This document shows, one piece after another, positions 33,006 through 42,516 of a stretch of 51,938 nt of DNA. The translations under genes were made by a program, and so were the position numbers. The notes beneath the pieces were generated by a model. The model made no database searches. It was not told the DNA's origin and worked only from the letters and a program-made list of their open reading frames with translations. Origin of the DNA: a virus; the IMG/VR virus record IMGVR_UViG_3300042346_000514, positions 1 to 51,938 of that record. One strand, 5' to 3'. Each line of letters opens with the position of its first letter. Position 1 is the first letter of the stretch.

Positions 33006-33949
33006 AAGTTGTTTATGTTACTGGTTGTTTGGGTTTTATTGGTTCTTATGTAACTCTTTCTTGTTTACAAAAAGGATGGTACGTTATAGGCGTTGATAAA
33101 ATAACATACGCAGCCAATCCAAATATACTTAAATCGTTAAAGTTATTTAAAAATTTTAAATTTATACAATCGGATATTAACGATTTAGATAGATTATATG
33201 ATTGCGACTATATAATCAATACCGCAGCAGAATCCCATGTGGATAATTCAATAATTAGTTCTGATGAATTTTTACATAGTAATATAAATGGAGTTCATCA
33301 TTTACTTGAATTAATAAAACAAAAACATAAATTTAAAATGCCCGTCTTACTTCACTTTAGTACAGATGAAGTGTATGGAGATATTGTAGATGGAGCACAT
33401 AAAGAAACTGATTTATTAAAACCTTCCAATCCATATTCAGCAACTAAAGCTTCTGCTGATATGTTAATTATTGCCTGGGGAAGAACTTTTAATGTCCCTT
33501 ATGTTATAGTAAGGCCGAGTAATAATTATGGAATAGGTCAGTATGTAGAAAAATTAATTCCAAAAACTTGTAAACATCTTAAACTCGGTAGAAAAATACC
33601 AGTTCATGAAGGTGGACAACCAAGAAGAACTTGGCTACATGCTTCTGATACAGCATCGGCTATTATAAAAATAATTGAATCTGGTCAAGTAAACGAAATA
33701 TTTAATATCGGAGGAAATTACGAAGATAAAAATATAAACGTACTTACTAAATTGATAAAACTATATTATAATAATGAAAACGAAGATATCGAAAAATATG
33801 TAGATTTTGATTACAGTAGGCCAGGACAAGACGTTAGATATTCTATAGATGATTCTAAATTAAAAGCTCTTGGTTGGACTCCTGAAGCTGATTTTGATGA
33901 ACATTTAGAGAAAATCGTTTTATTTGAAAAGAATAATTTTATTTGGTGA
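33002..33949 (+). CDS. NDP-glucose 4,6-dehydratase (RmlB-like)
   Basis: The 315-residue product has VTGCLGFIGSYV, GVDKITYAANPNIL, TAAESHVDNSI, HFSTDEVYGD and YSATKASADM with the Tyr-x3-Lys pair, then RPSNNYG and RRTWLHASDTA. These are the marks of dTDP-glucose 4,6-dehydratase and its CDP relatives. Its 4-keto-6-deoxy product would be a plausible substrate for the 3-dehydrase at 29052. Confidence 0.9.
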   Translation: MKVVYVTGCLGFIGSYVTLSCLQKGWYVIGVDKITYAANPNILKSLKLFKNFKFIQSDINDLDRLYDCDYIINTAAESHVDNSIISSDEFLHSNINGVHHLLELIKQKHKFKMPVLLHFSTDEVYGDIVDGAHKETDLLKPSNPYSATKASADMLIIAWGRTFNVPYVIVRPSNNYGIGQYVEKLIPKTCKHLKLGRKIPVHEGGQPRRTWLHASDTASAIIKIIESGQVNEIFNIGGNYEDKNINVLTKLIKLYYNNENEDIEKYVDFDYSRPGQDVRYSIDDSKLKALGWTPEADFDEHLEKIVLFEKNNFIW

Positions 33950-33953
33950 ATTT

Positions 33954-34847
33954 ATGAATGAATTACAAGTTATAAATGACAAAATTTCTGGGTTATTTGA
34001 CTCCGGAAACCCTTTTTCTATAATTAGAATAGGTAATATGGAAGGCTATTTTATTGACTGTTTTTATAGACAAACAGCTCCTTTAGAAGAATTCCATTAT
34101 TGGCTATCTCTAACTTCTGGTGTATATCCAATGGATCCTAGATATCTAACTACTATTTGGTTAGATGAAAATATAAAAGCTATCGACAATGCTGACGTAT
34201 TAGGGTTTGTTGATGTTTCCGGAGAAGTAGAAAGAAATAAACTTTTTGTAGAGGCTCATTGTAAAGATAAATTTAGCGTCTATGGCGTTAAAAAAATAGA
34301 AATTTTAGATCCAGGCGTTATATTAAATAAGGAAATTATTTCGAATCCTTGGACGAAAAACCTAAAGGGGAAAAAGGTTCTTGTTGTATCTTCTCATTAC
34401 GATAGCATTAAACTACAATGGAATAAGATGAAAGATATATGGGGAGATTACTTAGAAGAAATTGCTCCATTCGATTTAGTTGATGTTATTCGTTCCCCTT
34501 TCCATCCTCAAATGGATGATAGACAATTCGAAAATTGTTATAGTTGGGACCAAAGCCTGAATCATATGAAAAAACAAATTGATCAATATGATTACGATGT
34601 TCTTTTAGTTGGTGCTGCGGCATATTCTCCTGGATTAGCTAATCATGCAAAAGAAAACGGTAAGATTGGGATTACTTTATGCGGAGCTATTCAGTTGTAT
34701 TTTGGTATTCTAGGTTCTAGATGGACGACTCAGGAATACTATAAAGATTGGCTTAAATTGTTCAACGATAATTGGATTTATACATTAGAATCAGATCTAC
34801 CTAAAAACAAAAACGTATTTGATAGATTCGAAAAAGCATATTGGTGA
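33954..34847 (+). CDS. Putative GT-D-fold glycosyltransferase
   Basis: The 297-residue product has SIIRIGNMEGYF near the start and DYDVLLVGAAAYSPGLANHAKENGKIG-type text near the end, followed by LCGAIQLYFGILGSRW. The RxGxxE opening and late GA..PGLANHAK block recall GT-D (DUF1792-like) transferases. I start at 33954, just after the previous stop; an upstream in-frame ATG at 33924 overlaps the dehydratase. Confidence 0.55.
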   Translation: MNELQVINDKISGLFDSGNPFSIIRIGNMEGYFIDCFYRQTAPLEEFHYWLSLTSGVYPMDPRYLTTIWLDENIKAIDNADVLGFVDVSGEVERNKLFVEAHCKDKFSVYGVKKIEILDPGVILNKEIISNPWTKNLKGKKVLVVSSHYDSIKLQWNKMKDIWGDYLEEIAPFDLVDVIRSPFHPQMDDRQFENCYSWDQSLNHMKKQIDQYDYDVLLVGAAAYSPGLANHAKENGKIGITLCGAIQLYFGILGSRWTTQEYYKDWLKLFNDNWIYTLESDLPKNKNVFDRFEKAYW

Positions 34848-34850
34848 TTT

Positions 34851-35768
34851 ATGGAAGGATTTAAGTTTTTAATTGGTAAGTATGATCTTTCCAATAAAAA
34901 TAATGTAATTGATATTATAAACTATTACAATAGTAATAATAAGTTCTATGAATCTTTTAGTTATTTGAATAATCTAGGGTATTATTACGAAAATATAAAT
35001 GATATTTACTACAATACCCTAGTAAAATATCTATCTGAAGATAGAAAAGAATCAGCAGATAAAAATACTCCTATTATTATAACTTGGACTATTTCTCCTA
35101 AAAACGTACCCTTTCTTCATATGACTGACCCTCAAGTAAGATTGAGGGAAAATCTTTTAGGTCTTTGTGCTTGGATATTAGACAAAAGTTTCGAAAATAT
35201 ATTGATAGTCGAAAGTTCCGAATTTAAATTAAATACAAATAAATTATTTGATATAGGTAAAGAATTCGGTAAACAAATTGAATTTATATCTTTCCTAGGT
35301 TCTGATAATGTAAGTAAATTTGGAAAAGGTTATGGCGAAGGAGAAATCCTTGAGTATGCTTTTAATAATAGTATGACATTAAAAACGAATAAATTTGATA
35401 AATTCGTAAAGATGAACGGTAAGCAATATGTACCGTTCTACGAATATCTTTTTATGAATAATAGAGGTTCATTTGAATATTTTAATCTACATTACATAGC
35501 GAATAAACTAGCTATTGATACTAGATTTTATTGTATCAATACTTCATATTATAAAGAAAAATTATTCTATGCGTATAAAGAAGTTAATGATCACGAAAAT
35601 AATTATTTAGAACACGTTTTTTATGAAACTGTTAAAGATAGAATAAATTATTATGTTCCAAGGGAACCTATCGTATTAGGTAAACAAGGTTCTGTGGATA
35701 AAAATTACGGTAATTATCCTGAGATTGTACACAATCTTTGTAATAGACTATTGAATGAAATTGTATGA
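34851..35768 (+). CDS. Uncharacterised sugar-cluster protein, possible glycosyltransferase
   Basis: The 305-residue product has NILIVESSEFKLNT near residue 120, FGKGYGEGEILEYAFNNS near 160 and KFVKMNGKQYVP near 185. The GKGYGE..EYA and following K.NG.. pattern occurs in capsule-cluster transferases I have seen without a firm name. It follows the GT-D-like gene by three bases and overlaps the next. Confidence 0.5.
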   Translation: MEGFKFLIGKYDLSNKNNVIDIINYYNSNNKFYESFSYLNNLGYYYENINDIYYNTLVKYLSEDRKESADKNTPIIITWTISPKNVPFLHMTDPQVRLRENLLGLCAWILDKSFENILIVESSEFKLNTNKLFDIGKEFGKQIEFISFLGSDNVSKFGKGYGEGEILEYAFNNSMTLKTNKFDKFVKMNGKQYVPFYEYLFMNNRGSFEYFNLHYIANKLAIDTRFYCINTSYYKEKLFYAYKEVNDHENNYLEHVFYETVKDRINYYVPREPIVLGKQGSVDKNYGNYPEIVHNLCNRLLNEIV

Positions 35769-36586
35769 ATGAAGTAAATATCTACGGATGTGGTTTTATT
35801 GGAAAAGAATATCATAAAAAATATTCAGGTATAATAAACGAGAAAGATGATTTAATTCCAAAAAGTAATAATATATTATACTTCATTTCTACGGTAGATA
35901 ATTATAACGTATTTGAAGATCCTTTGATTGATATAGAAACTAACCTAATAACTTTGATGAAAAGTTTAAATGAATGTAAAATCAAATATGGTAAAGATTT
36001 TACATTCAATTTTATAAGCAGCTGGTTTGTTTATGGAGATTGCCCTTTACCGGCAAAAGAAAGTTATTCTTGTTCTCCGAAAGGGTTTTATTCAATAACT
36101 AAAAAAGCAGCAGAAGATTTACTCATATCCTATTGCGAAACTTTTGAAATTAATTATAGAATTCTTAGGTTATGTAACGTTTTAGGTAGATCGGATAATA
36201 AAGTATCAAAAAAGAAAAACGCTTTTCAGTTTATACTAAATCAATTAAAGTCTGGAGAACCAGTTAGTCTATATAATGGAGGACATTTTTATAGAGATTA
36301 TATGCATGTAGAAGATGTTGTATCTGCTATCAATACTGTAATTAATACATCTGTTCCTAACCAAATATATAATATAGGTTCTGGAGATAAAGTAGAATTT
36401 CTAGAAATGGTAAATTTCGCTAAAGATAAATTAAATAGTAAAAGCGAAATCATTAATATATTTCCCTCAGAATTTCATACTAAAGTTCAATCTAAAGATA
36501 TGATACTTGATGTAGAGAAATTGAATAATTTACAATTCCAGAGAAAGTATAAAAATATAGAAGAAATTATAGAACAATTAATTTGA
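35765..36586 (+). CDS. NAD-dependent epimerase/dehydratase
   Basis: The 273-residue short-chain dehydrogenase begins VNIYGCGFIGKEYH, a shortened nucleotide-binding loop, and has FISSWFVYGD, YSITKKAAEDLL with the catalytic Tyr and Lys, RLCNVLGRSD, and YRDYMHVEDVVSAI. This is the UDP-sugar epimerase type. Exact substrate unknown. It overlaps the preceding stop. Confidence 0.82.
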   Translation: MNEVNIYGCGFIGKEYHKKYSGIINEKDDLIPKSNNILYFISTVDNYNVFEDPLIDIETNLITLMKSLNECKIKYGKDFTFNFISSWFVYGDCPLPAKESYSCSPKGFYSITKKAAEDLLISYCETFEINYRILRLCNVLGRSDNKVSKKKNAFQFILNQLKSGEPVSLYNGGHFYRDYMHVEDVVSAINTVINTSVPNQIYNIGSGDKVEFLEMVNFAKDKLNSKSEIINIFPSEFHTKVQSKDMILDVEKLNNLQFQRKYKNIEEIIEQLI

Positions 36587-36593
36587 GGTTATT

Positions 36594-37265
36594 ATGAAAA
36601 TTGCATTATGTTTATCTGGTCAACCCAGAAGTTTTGAAAAGGGATTTGAGTATTATAAAAAGAATTTGTTAGATGTTTATGATGTTGACGTTTTCCTTCA
36701 TACTTGGTATTACGACTTTTTCGATTATAGTAAGTTAATAGATTTATATAAGCCAAAAACTATTAAAGTACAAAAACCTTTGAATATTAATCTCCAAAGG
36801 TTTTCTCAATATTGTAATTATAATATATTTTCTTTATTTTATGGAATCAAACAATCTCATTCTCTATTACAAGAAGTAGAAAATAACGAAGAATTTAAGT
36901 ATGATTGGGTCGTAAGAAGTAGATATGATTATGCCTTAAATATCTCGCCAGATTTTTCTAAATTAGATCCAAAGAAATTATATGTTCCTAGATCTTTGAG
37001 AGATGATATTTGTAACGATCAAATTTCAATATCATCTTCTAATGATGCTGAATTATATTCGCTTACGGTAAAAAACTTATTCCATTTTGTTGATTCTGGT
37101 TGTAGTTTTGCTGGAGAAGATTTATTAGCAAGAAATTTAAAATTCTATAATCTTTGGAATAGAGTCGAATATATAGATATGAATGATCCGTTTCCTCCTG
37201 ATAATTATGGTTGTATGTCTCATAGTTTGATTAGGGACGATTTTGAATTTTGGGTCAATAAATAA
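36594..37265 (+). CDS. 'LCLSGQPR' family sugar-cluster protein, copy 1
   Basis: The 223-residue product starts with MKIALCLSGQPRSFEKG, then DVFLHTWYYD, and has YDWVVRSRYDYAL in the middle. A second member lies at 44999. The opening and the VxRSRYD block suggest a GT-A-like transferase domain, but no donor or acceptor is known to me. GAGG precedes the ATG. Confidence 0.6.
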   Translation: MKIALCLSGQPRSFEKGFEYYKKNLLDVYDVDVFLHTWYYDFFDYSKLIDLYKPKTIKVQKPLNINLQRFSQYCNYNIFSLFYGIKQSHSLLQEVENNEEFKYDWVVRSRYDYALNISPDFSKLDPKKLYVPRSLRDDICNDQISISSSNDAELYSLTVKNLFHFVDSGCSFAGEDLLARNLKFYNLWNRVEYIDMNDPFPPDNYGCMSHSLIRDDFEFWVNK

Positions 37266-37280
37266 ATTTAGAGGTATATT

Positions 37281-38294
37281 ATGAAGAAGGTATTGATTTT
37301 TGGTGTGACTGGACAAGACGGTTCATATCTATCCGAAATTTTATTAGAAAAAGGATATGAAGTTCATGGAGTAAAAAGAAGATCTTCTTCTTATAATACC
37401 TCTAGAGTAGATCATATTTACAAAAATAAAAATTTTAAATTACATTATGGAGATGTAACTGATTCTCTAAATGTAACTCGTTTGATACAAACGATTAAAC
37501 CAGACGAAATTTATAACCTTGCAGCTCAATCTCATGTAATGGTTTCTTTTGAAATTCCAGAGTATACAGGTAACGTTGATGCCTTGGGTACTTTAAGGAT
37601 TTTGGAATCTATACGTCTATTAGGAATGGAAAACTCAATAAAGTTTTACCAAGCTTCTACCTCAGAACTATATGGCCTAGTTCAAGAAATCCCTCAATCA
37701 GAAACTACTCCTTTCTATCCAAGAAGTCCTTATGGCGTTGCTAAACTATATGGATTCTGGATTCTTAAGAATTATAGAGAAGCTTATAATATTTTCGCCT
37801 GTAACGGTATTCTTTTCAATCATGAATCACCAAGAAGGGGAGAAACTTTTGTTACTCAGAAAATTGTTATGGGGTTAAATCAAATCCGTAAGAAGCAATC
37901 TTCTTGTTTATATCTTGGTAATCTAGATGCTTTAAGGGATTGGGGTCATGCTAAAGATTATTGTAGGGCAATGTATTTAATGCTTCAACAAGATAAACCT
38001 GATGACTACGTTATAGCAACGGGTAAACAATATTCAGTTAGGCAGTTTGTAAATTTTTGTTCTTCGTATTTTGGTATGAATATTGTCTGGGAAGGAACTG
38101 GATTAGAAGAAGTTGGTATTGATAAAAATAGCGGAAATGTTGTAGTAGCAGTAGATCCTAAATATTTCAGACCAACTGAGGTTTCTACTTTATTAGGGGA
38201 TCCTACTAAAGCAAGAACACTATTAAATTGGAAACCCGAATATACATTTGAAGATTTAGTTGTGGAGATGTGTATAAATGAATTATCAAGATAA
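37281..38294 (+). CDS. gmd: GDP-mannose 4,6-dehydratase
   Basis: The 337-residue product has [40 protein letters not shown], the NLAAQSHV block, [20 protein letters not shown] with the catalytic Tyr/Lys, and [17 protein letters not shown], all diagnostic for Gmd. It makes GDP-4-keto-6-deoxymannose and is followed by GDP-fucose synthase with a 17-base overlap. Confidence 0.96.
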   Translation: MKKVLIFGVTGQDGSYLSEILLEKGYEVHGVKRRSSSYNTSRVDHIYKNKNFKLHYGDVTDSLNVTRLIQTIKPDEIYNLAAQSHVMVSFEIPEYTGNVDALGTLRILESIRLLGMENSIKFYQASTSELYGLVQEIPQSETTPFYPRSPYGVAKLYGFWILKNYREAYNIFACNGILFNHESPRRGETFVTQKIVMGLNQIRKKQSSCLYLGNLDALRDWGHAKDYCRAMYLMLQQDKPDDYVIATGKQYSVRQFVNFCSSYFGMNIVWEGTGLEEVGIDKNSGNVVVAVDPKYFRPTEVSTLLGDPTKARTLLNWKPEYTFEDLVVEMCINELSR

Positions 38295-39204
38295 AATTTA
38301 CGTTGCTGGACATAATGGATTAGTAGGTTCAGCTATAATAAGAAGATTGACTGAGTTAGGTTATAAGAATATTGTAACCAAAACTAGTAAGGAACTTGAT
38401 TTAAGAGATCAAGATGCAGTAAGGAAATTCTTTTTTTGGCATAGACCAGATTACGTTTTCGATGCTGCTGCTAAGGTTGGCGGAATATATGCTAACGATA
38501 CTTATTCTGCAGAATTTATATATGATAATATTATGATTCAAACTAATTTGATTCATAATTCTTATATGTTTGGAGTAAAGAAATTTATTTTCCTAGGAAG
38601 CGTTTGTATCTATCCTAAATTCGCAGAAACTCCAGTAAAAGAAGAAAGTTTATTGACTGGTAAATTGGAACCAACCAATGATGCTTACGCTATAGCTAAA
38701 ATTTCAGGAATTAAAATGTGCGAGGCATATAATAAACAATATGGGTTTAAATCTGTTTCTATAATGCCAGCTAACCTATACGGACCTAATGATAATTTCC
38801 ATCCTATGAATGGACATGTAATTCCAGCAATGTTCACTAAATTCAATTCAGCAAAAGATAAAGTTGAATTTTGGGGAGATGGAACTGCTATGAGAGAATT
38901 TTTATATGCAGATGATATGGCAGATTCTTGTATATTCCTAATGAATTCAGAATTAGAAAACGGAGAGTTAATAAATGTTGGTTCAGGTTATGACGTTTCT
39001 ATTAAAGAATTAGCTTCTACTATTTCAGAAATAGTAGATTTCAAGGGAGAAATAGTTTGGGATACTTCTAAACCAAACGGAACTCAAAAAAGACCTTTGG
39101 ATTTCTCTAAAATTAAATCTTTAGGATGGACCCCTAAATATTCTTTGAAAGAAGGGTTAGAAAAAACATATGACTGGTTTAAACAGAATAAGGTGAGGAT
39201 GTAA
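38278..39204 (+). CDS. fcl: GDP-L-fucose synthase
   Basis: The 308-residue product has [62 protein letters not shown] with the catalytic Tyr/Lys, and [14 protein letters not shown]. This is the 3,5-epimerase/4-reductase completing GDP-L-fucose. With Gmd and the GT10 enzyme it forms a complete transfer route from GDP-mannose. Confidence 0.96.
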   Translation: MNYQDKIYVAGHNGLVGSAIIRRLTELGYKNIVTKTSKELDLRDQDAVRKFFFWHRPDYVFDAAAKVGGIYANDTYSAEFIYDNIMIQTNLIHNSYMFGVKKFIFLGSVCIYPKFAETPVKEESLLTGKLEPTNDAYAIAKISGIKMCEAYNKQYGFKSVSIMPANLYGPNDNFHPMNGHVIPAMFTKFNSAKDKVEFWGDGTAMREFLYADDMADSCIFLMNSELENGELINVGSGYDVSIKELASTISEIVDFKGEIVWDTSKPNGTQKRPLDFSKIKSLGWTPKYSLKEGLEKTYDWFKQNKVRM

Positions 39205-39458
39205 TGGAAACTATTGGAAATTTGATTGATAAGTTGAGTGTTGTAAACCTTCGAATATGGATGGCTGAAGATATTAAAAGAATTCCTGATGCGTCAGATA
39301 AACAAATCGCTGATGCAACTAGACTAACTAATATCTGCAATCAACAAAGAAACGATCTCATTCAGGAAATTGATGAGAAAATTAATTATTTGGTTAAAAA
39401 TAATACTACCCAGAAATTATATAAACAAGGTAGTACCAAAATGTATGGAAAGGATTGA
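39204..39458 (+). CDS. DUF4254-like small protein
   Basis: The 84-residue helical protein reads TIGNLIDKLSVVNLRIWMAED and CNQQRNDLIQEIDEKINYL. The pattern matches the small DUF4254-type proteins often found inside phage and bacterial glycan clusters, where their role is unknown. It overlaps fcl by one base. Confidence 0.75.
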   Translation: METIGNLIDKLSVVNLRIWMAEDIKRIPDASDKQIADATRLTNICNQQRNDLIQEIDEKINYLVKNNTTQKLYKQGSTKMYGKD

Positions 39459-39463
39459 TTATT

Positions 39464-40687
39464 ATGAAAGAATTATTTACTATTGGAAAATTATACGTTT
39501 CTGATTTTCTAGAGGAAAACGAAACTCCTAGATGTGAACCTGTTGAAATGAAGATGATGTTTGATGAATCTAGATTAGCTACTAGATTAAGCGAAAGCGC
39601 TCCACCAGAAGCAATGTATGGTAAATATTGGTATCGTTCCGGTATTAATCAGACTATGAAAAAAGAACTTAAATCTATCGTAGAATCTGTTAATTCTATT
39701 AAAAAATTGAAAAAGGGTTCTTTGTGGTTAGATATAGCTTGTAATGACGGAACTCTATTAAGCTATGTAGAAGAAGATTTAATTAGAGTTGGAATCGATC
39801 CTGTAGAAGATTCTTTTGTTAAAGAATCCAAAAACCATGCAGATTTAATAATTCAAGATTATTTCAACAAGACTTCATATCTAAATTCTTTATATGGGGA
39901 AGAAAAAGCTTCTGTAGTAACTACTATAGCAATGTTTTACGACCTAGAAGATCCAGATAAATTTTTACAAGACGTTTATGATGTTATGGATAATAATGGT
40001 TTGTTTGTAGTACAAATGAGCTATACTCCTTTAATGATTGAACAAATGGCTTTTGATAATATTTGTCATGAACATCTTTATTATTATAATCTAACCAATA
40101 TTAAACATTTATTCGAGAAAAATGGATTTAGAATAATGGATTGTCAGTTAAATGACATTAATGGAGGTTCTTTTAGAGTATATGCCGTAAAGGATGTTTG
40201 CGATGATACTACATTTTCAACTCAACCATACAGGGATGTTTGTTCTTTCAGAATAAATTCTTTGTTAGAATACGAAGTAGCAAAAGGATATAATACTCCT
40301 GAAATTTGGGAAGATTTTTATAAACGATTACTTGAATTGAAAGATCAAGTAAGGGAATTTATCGTAAATGAAAAATCAAAAGGTAAAAGTATTTGGGGGT
40401 ATGGAGCGTCCACAAAAGGTAATACTCTACTTCAATATTTCGGTTTAGATAATACTTTGATCGACGGAATTGCTGAAAGAAGTCCTTATAAATTCGGGTT
40501 AAAAACTGTAGGAACTAATATTCCAATTTATTCTGAGGAATATATGAGGGAACAAAACCCTGATTACCTATTAGTTTTACCTTGGCACTTTATTAACGAA
40601 TTTACGGAAAGAGAACAAGATTATTTAAATTCCGGAGGTAAATTTATTGTACCTTGTCCGAAATTTAAAATAATTGAAAAAGTATGA
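39464..40687 (+). CDS. Deoxysugar C-methyltransferase-like protein
   Basis: The 407-residue product has an N-terminal segment, a class I SAM domain (LWLDIACNDGTLLSYV, then FDNICHEHLYYYN), and a C-terminal part with SIWGYGASTKGNTLLQYF and PDYLLVLPWHF. This is the layout of TylC3/NovU-type NDP-sugar C-methyltransferases. The usual N-terminal zinc cysteines are not evident; only one Cys (in PRCEPVEM) is near there. It suggests a C-methyl-branched sugar. Confidence 0.85.
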   Translation: MKELFTIGKLYVSDFLEENETPRCEPVEMKMMFDESRLATRLSESAPPEAMYGKYWYRSGINQTMKKELKSIVESVNSIKKLKKGSLWLDIACNDGTLLSYVEEDLIRVGIDPVEDSFVKESKNHADLIIQDYFNKTSYLNSLYGEEKASVVTTIAMFYDLEDPDKFLQDVYDVMDNNGLFVVQMSYTPLMIEQMAFDNICHEHLYYYNLTNIKHLFEKNGFRIMDCQLNDINGGSFRVYAVKDVCDDTTFSTQPYRDVCSFRINSLLEYEVAKGYNTPEIWEDFYKRLLELKDQVREFIVNEKSKGKSIWGYGASTKGNTLLQYFGLDNTLIDGIAERSPYKFGLKTVGTNIPIYSEEYMREQNPDYLLVLPWHFINEFTEREQDYLNSGGKFIVPCPKFKIIEKV

Positions 40688-41538
40688 AGAAAATAATATT
40701 CTTCAATAATTTCCATAACGGGGATCTGTTCATTTGTAAATCTTTTGTAAAATTTATAATGAACAATTTCCCCGCTGAATATTTCTATATTCACGGAAGG
40801 CATCCTTCTATACTCCAGGATATTAAACTTAATGTCATTTCTGGTAATATAAATCTTCCAGACAAGTTATTAGAGATCAATGATGAAATTTATATAAATT
40901 CTTGGATTGGTAATTACCTTGGACATTTTTATTATTCTGGATGTAATCTTAAATTATTATATGAAATGTTCAGCGATTTAGTAGGAAAATTAAACGTAAT
41001 ATATAACTCAGATGTAAAGTTGAATCCTAATCCAGAAGAATATTTTCCTTATATTGAATATAAAGATTACAATATAAACGGAATAGATAAATTCTTATTA
41101 GAAAATTCTCAGGAAAAAATATTATTTTCAAACGGACCAGCTTTATCAGATCAGAATTTTAATAATAGTAATTTACAAGAAATTATAACGGAATCTGCTA
41201 AAGCTAATCCAGAAAAAATATTCATTGTAACTGAAAAATTTTATGCTACAGAATCCAATATAATATTCACGGAAGATATGACTGGATGTTTTCCTGATGT
41301 AAACGAAATAGGATATCTTTCAAAATTTTGTTCTAAAATAATTGGCAGAAGTTCTGGTCCGTTTACTTTCTGTATGCATAAAGATAACTTAAACGACGAA
41401 ACTAAAAATATTTTATGTTTTGGAAATAATCCTGTTAACGTTATTCCTTTTGAAATGAAAGTTAAATGTAACTATAAATATGTTATTGATGATAACGAAA
41501 ACAATTTGAAGAAAGAAATACTAGAGTTTATATTATGA
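40684..41538 (+). CDS. Putative GT-B (family 9-like) glycosyltransferase
   Basis: The 284-residue product opens with KIIFFNNFHNGDLFICKSFV, a pattern of heptosyltransferase-like GT-B proteins, and later has ILFSNGPALSD and a SKIIGRSSGPFTF block where GT9 enzymes bind donor. The assignment is weak but fits its neighbours. It overlaps both adjacent genes. Confidence 0.5.
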   Translation: MKKIIFFNNFHNGDLFICKSFVKFIMNNFPAEYFYIHGRHPSILQDIKLNVISGNINLPDKLLEINDEIYINSWIGNYLGHFYYSGCNLKLLYEMFSDLVGKLNVIYNSDVKLNPNPEEYFPYIEYKDYNINGIDKFLLENSQEKILFSNGPALSDQNFNNSNLQEIITESAKANPEKIFIVTEKFYATESNIIFTEDMTGCFPDVNEIGYLSKFCSKIIGRSSGPFTFCMHKDNLNDETKNILCFGNNPVNVIPFEMKVKCNYKYVIDDNENNLKKEILEFIL

Positions 41539-42515
41539 AAAGTATAATGTTCCATTTAAATAATCTAACTTTCAGAGGTACAACTACCGCTGTTATAGAT
41601 TATGCAAGATACAATCAATCTATATTAAATAATAAAAGTATTATAGCGTATCCTAAACATCTTCTTGGTCCTAATGATGAAATCAATTCGACCAGAAGAT
41701 TCGAAATTGCCGAATTTTTCCTGAATAATTTTGATACAATAGAATACGAAAATAAAGAAGAACTTAAATCCGAATTAGATAATAGAGGTTGCGAATACGT
41801 TCATTACCTAAAAGCTGGAATGTTTGATAATGATTATCTAGAAGGAAAAATAAATCTAATACATTGCGTTTTTAATCATTATCAACCTCATGGTCATAGA
41901 TACGTTTATATATCTAATTGGTTAAAAAATCATGCAACTGCTAATGATCCTACTTTTAATTATGTTCCTCATATAGTTAATTTACCCGAAACTCAAACCG
42001 AAAATTTAAGAGAACGTTTGGGTATAAGTAAAGATAAAATCGTAATTGGAAGGCATGGAGGATTTCATGAATTTGATATTATTTTCGCGCAGGAAATAGT
42101 TAAACATATACTTTCCACTGACGACTCTTTTGTGTTTTTATTTTTAAATACACAACCTTTTGTTTATCATCCTAATGTAATATATTTGGATTCTATATTT
42201 GATCCTCAAGATAAAACTAATTTTATTTTAGCTTGTGATATTATGCTTCAAGCTAGATCATTAGGAGAATCATTTGGTTTATCTATATGCGAAGGTTTGT
42301 TTCATAATAAACCAGTCCTTTCTTTTGGAGGAGGACCGGATAAGCATAATGTAGAATTAACAGAAAAATATAATTTGATATATAATAGTCCTAATGAATT
42401 GTATGAAAAGTTAATGGCTCTGAAAAACGGAACCGATATAGATTATAAGTCTATAGTTGAGCAATTTTCCCCAATAAATGTTATGAATAAATTTGATAGA
42501 GTATTTTTGAAATAA
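41535..42515 (+). CDS. Family 4-like glycosyltransferase
   Basis: The 326-residue GT-B protein has FRGTTTAVIDYARY at the start, YVYISNWLKNHA mid-way, IVIGRHGGFHEFD, and the donor site RSLGESFGLSICEGLFHNKPVL with the spaced Glu pair of GT4. It overlaps the previous stop as ATGA. Confidence 0.78.
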   Translation: MKSIMFHLNNLTFRGTTTAVIDYARYNQSILNNKSIIAYPKHLLGPNDEINSTRRFEIAEFFLNNFDTIEYENKEELKSELDNRGCEYVHYLKAGMFDNDYLEGKINLIHCVFNHYQPHGHRYVYISNWLKNHATANDPTFNYVPHIVNLPETQTENLRERLGISKDKIVIGRHGGFHEFDIIFAQEIVKHILSTDDSFVFLFLNTQPFVYHPNVIYLDSIFDPQDKTNFILACDIMLQARSLGESFGLSICEGLFHNKPVLSFGGGPDKHNVELTEKYNLIYNSPNELYEKLMALKNGTDIDYKSIVEQFSPINVMNKFDRVFLK

Positions 42516-42516
42516 T

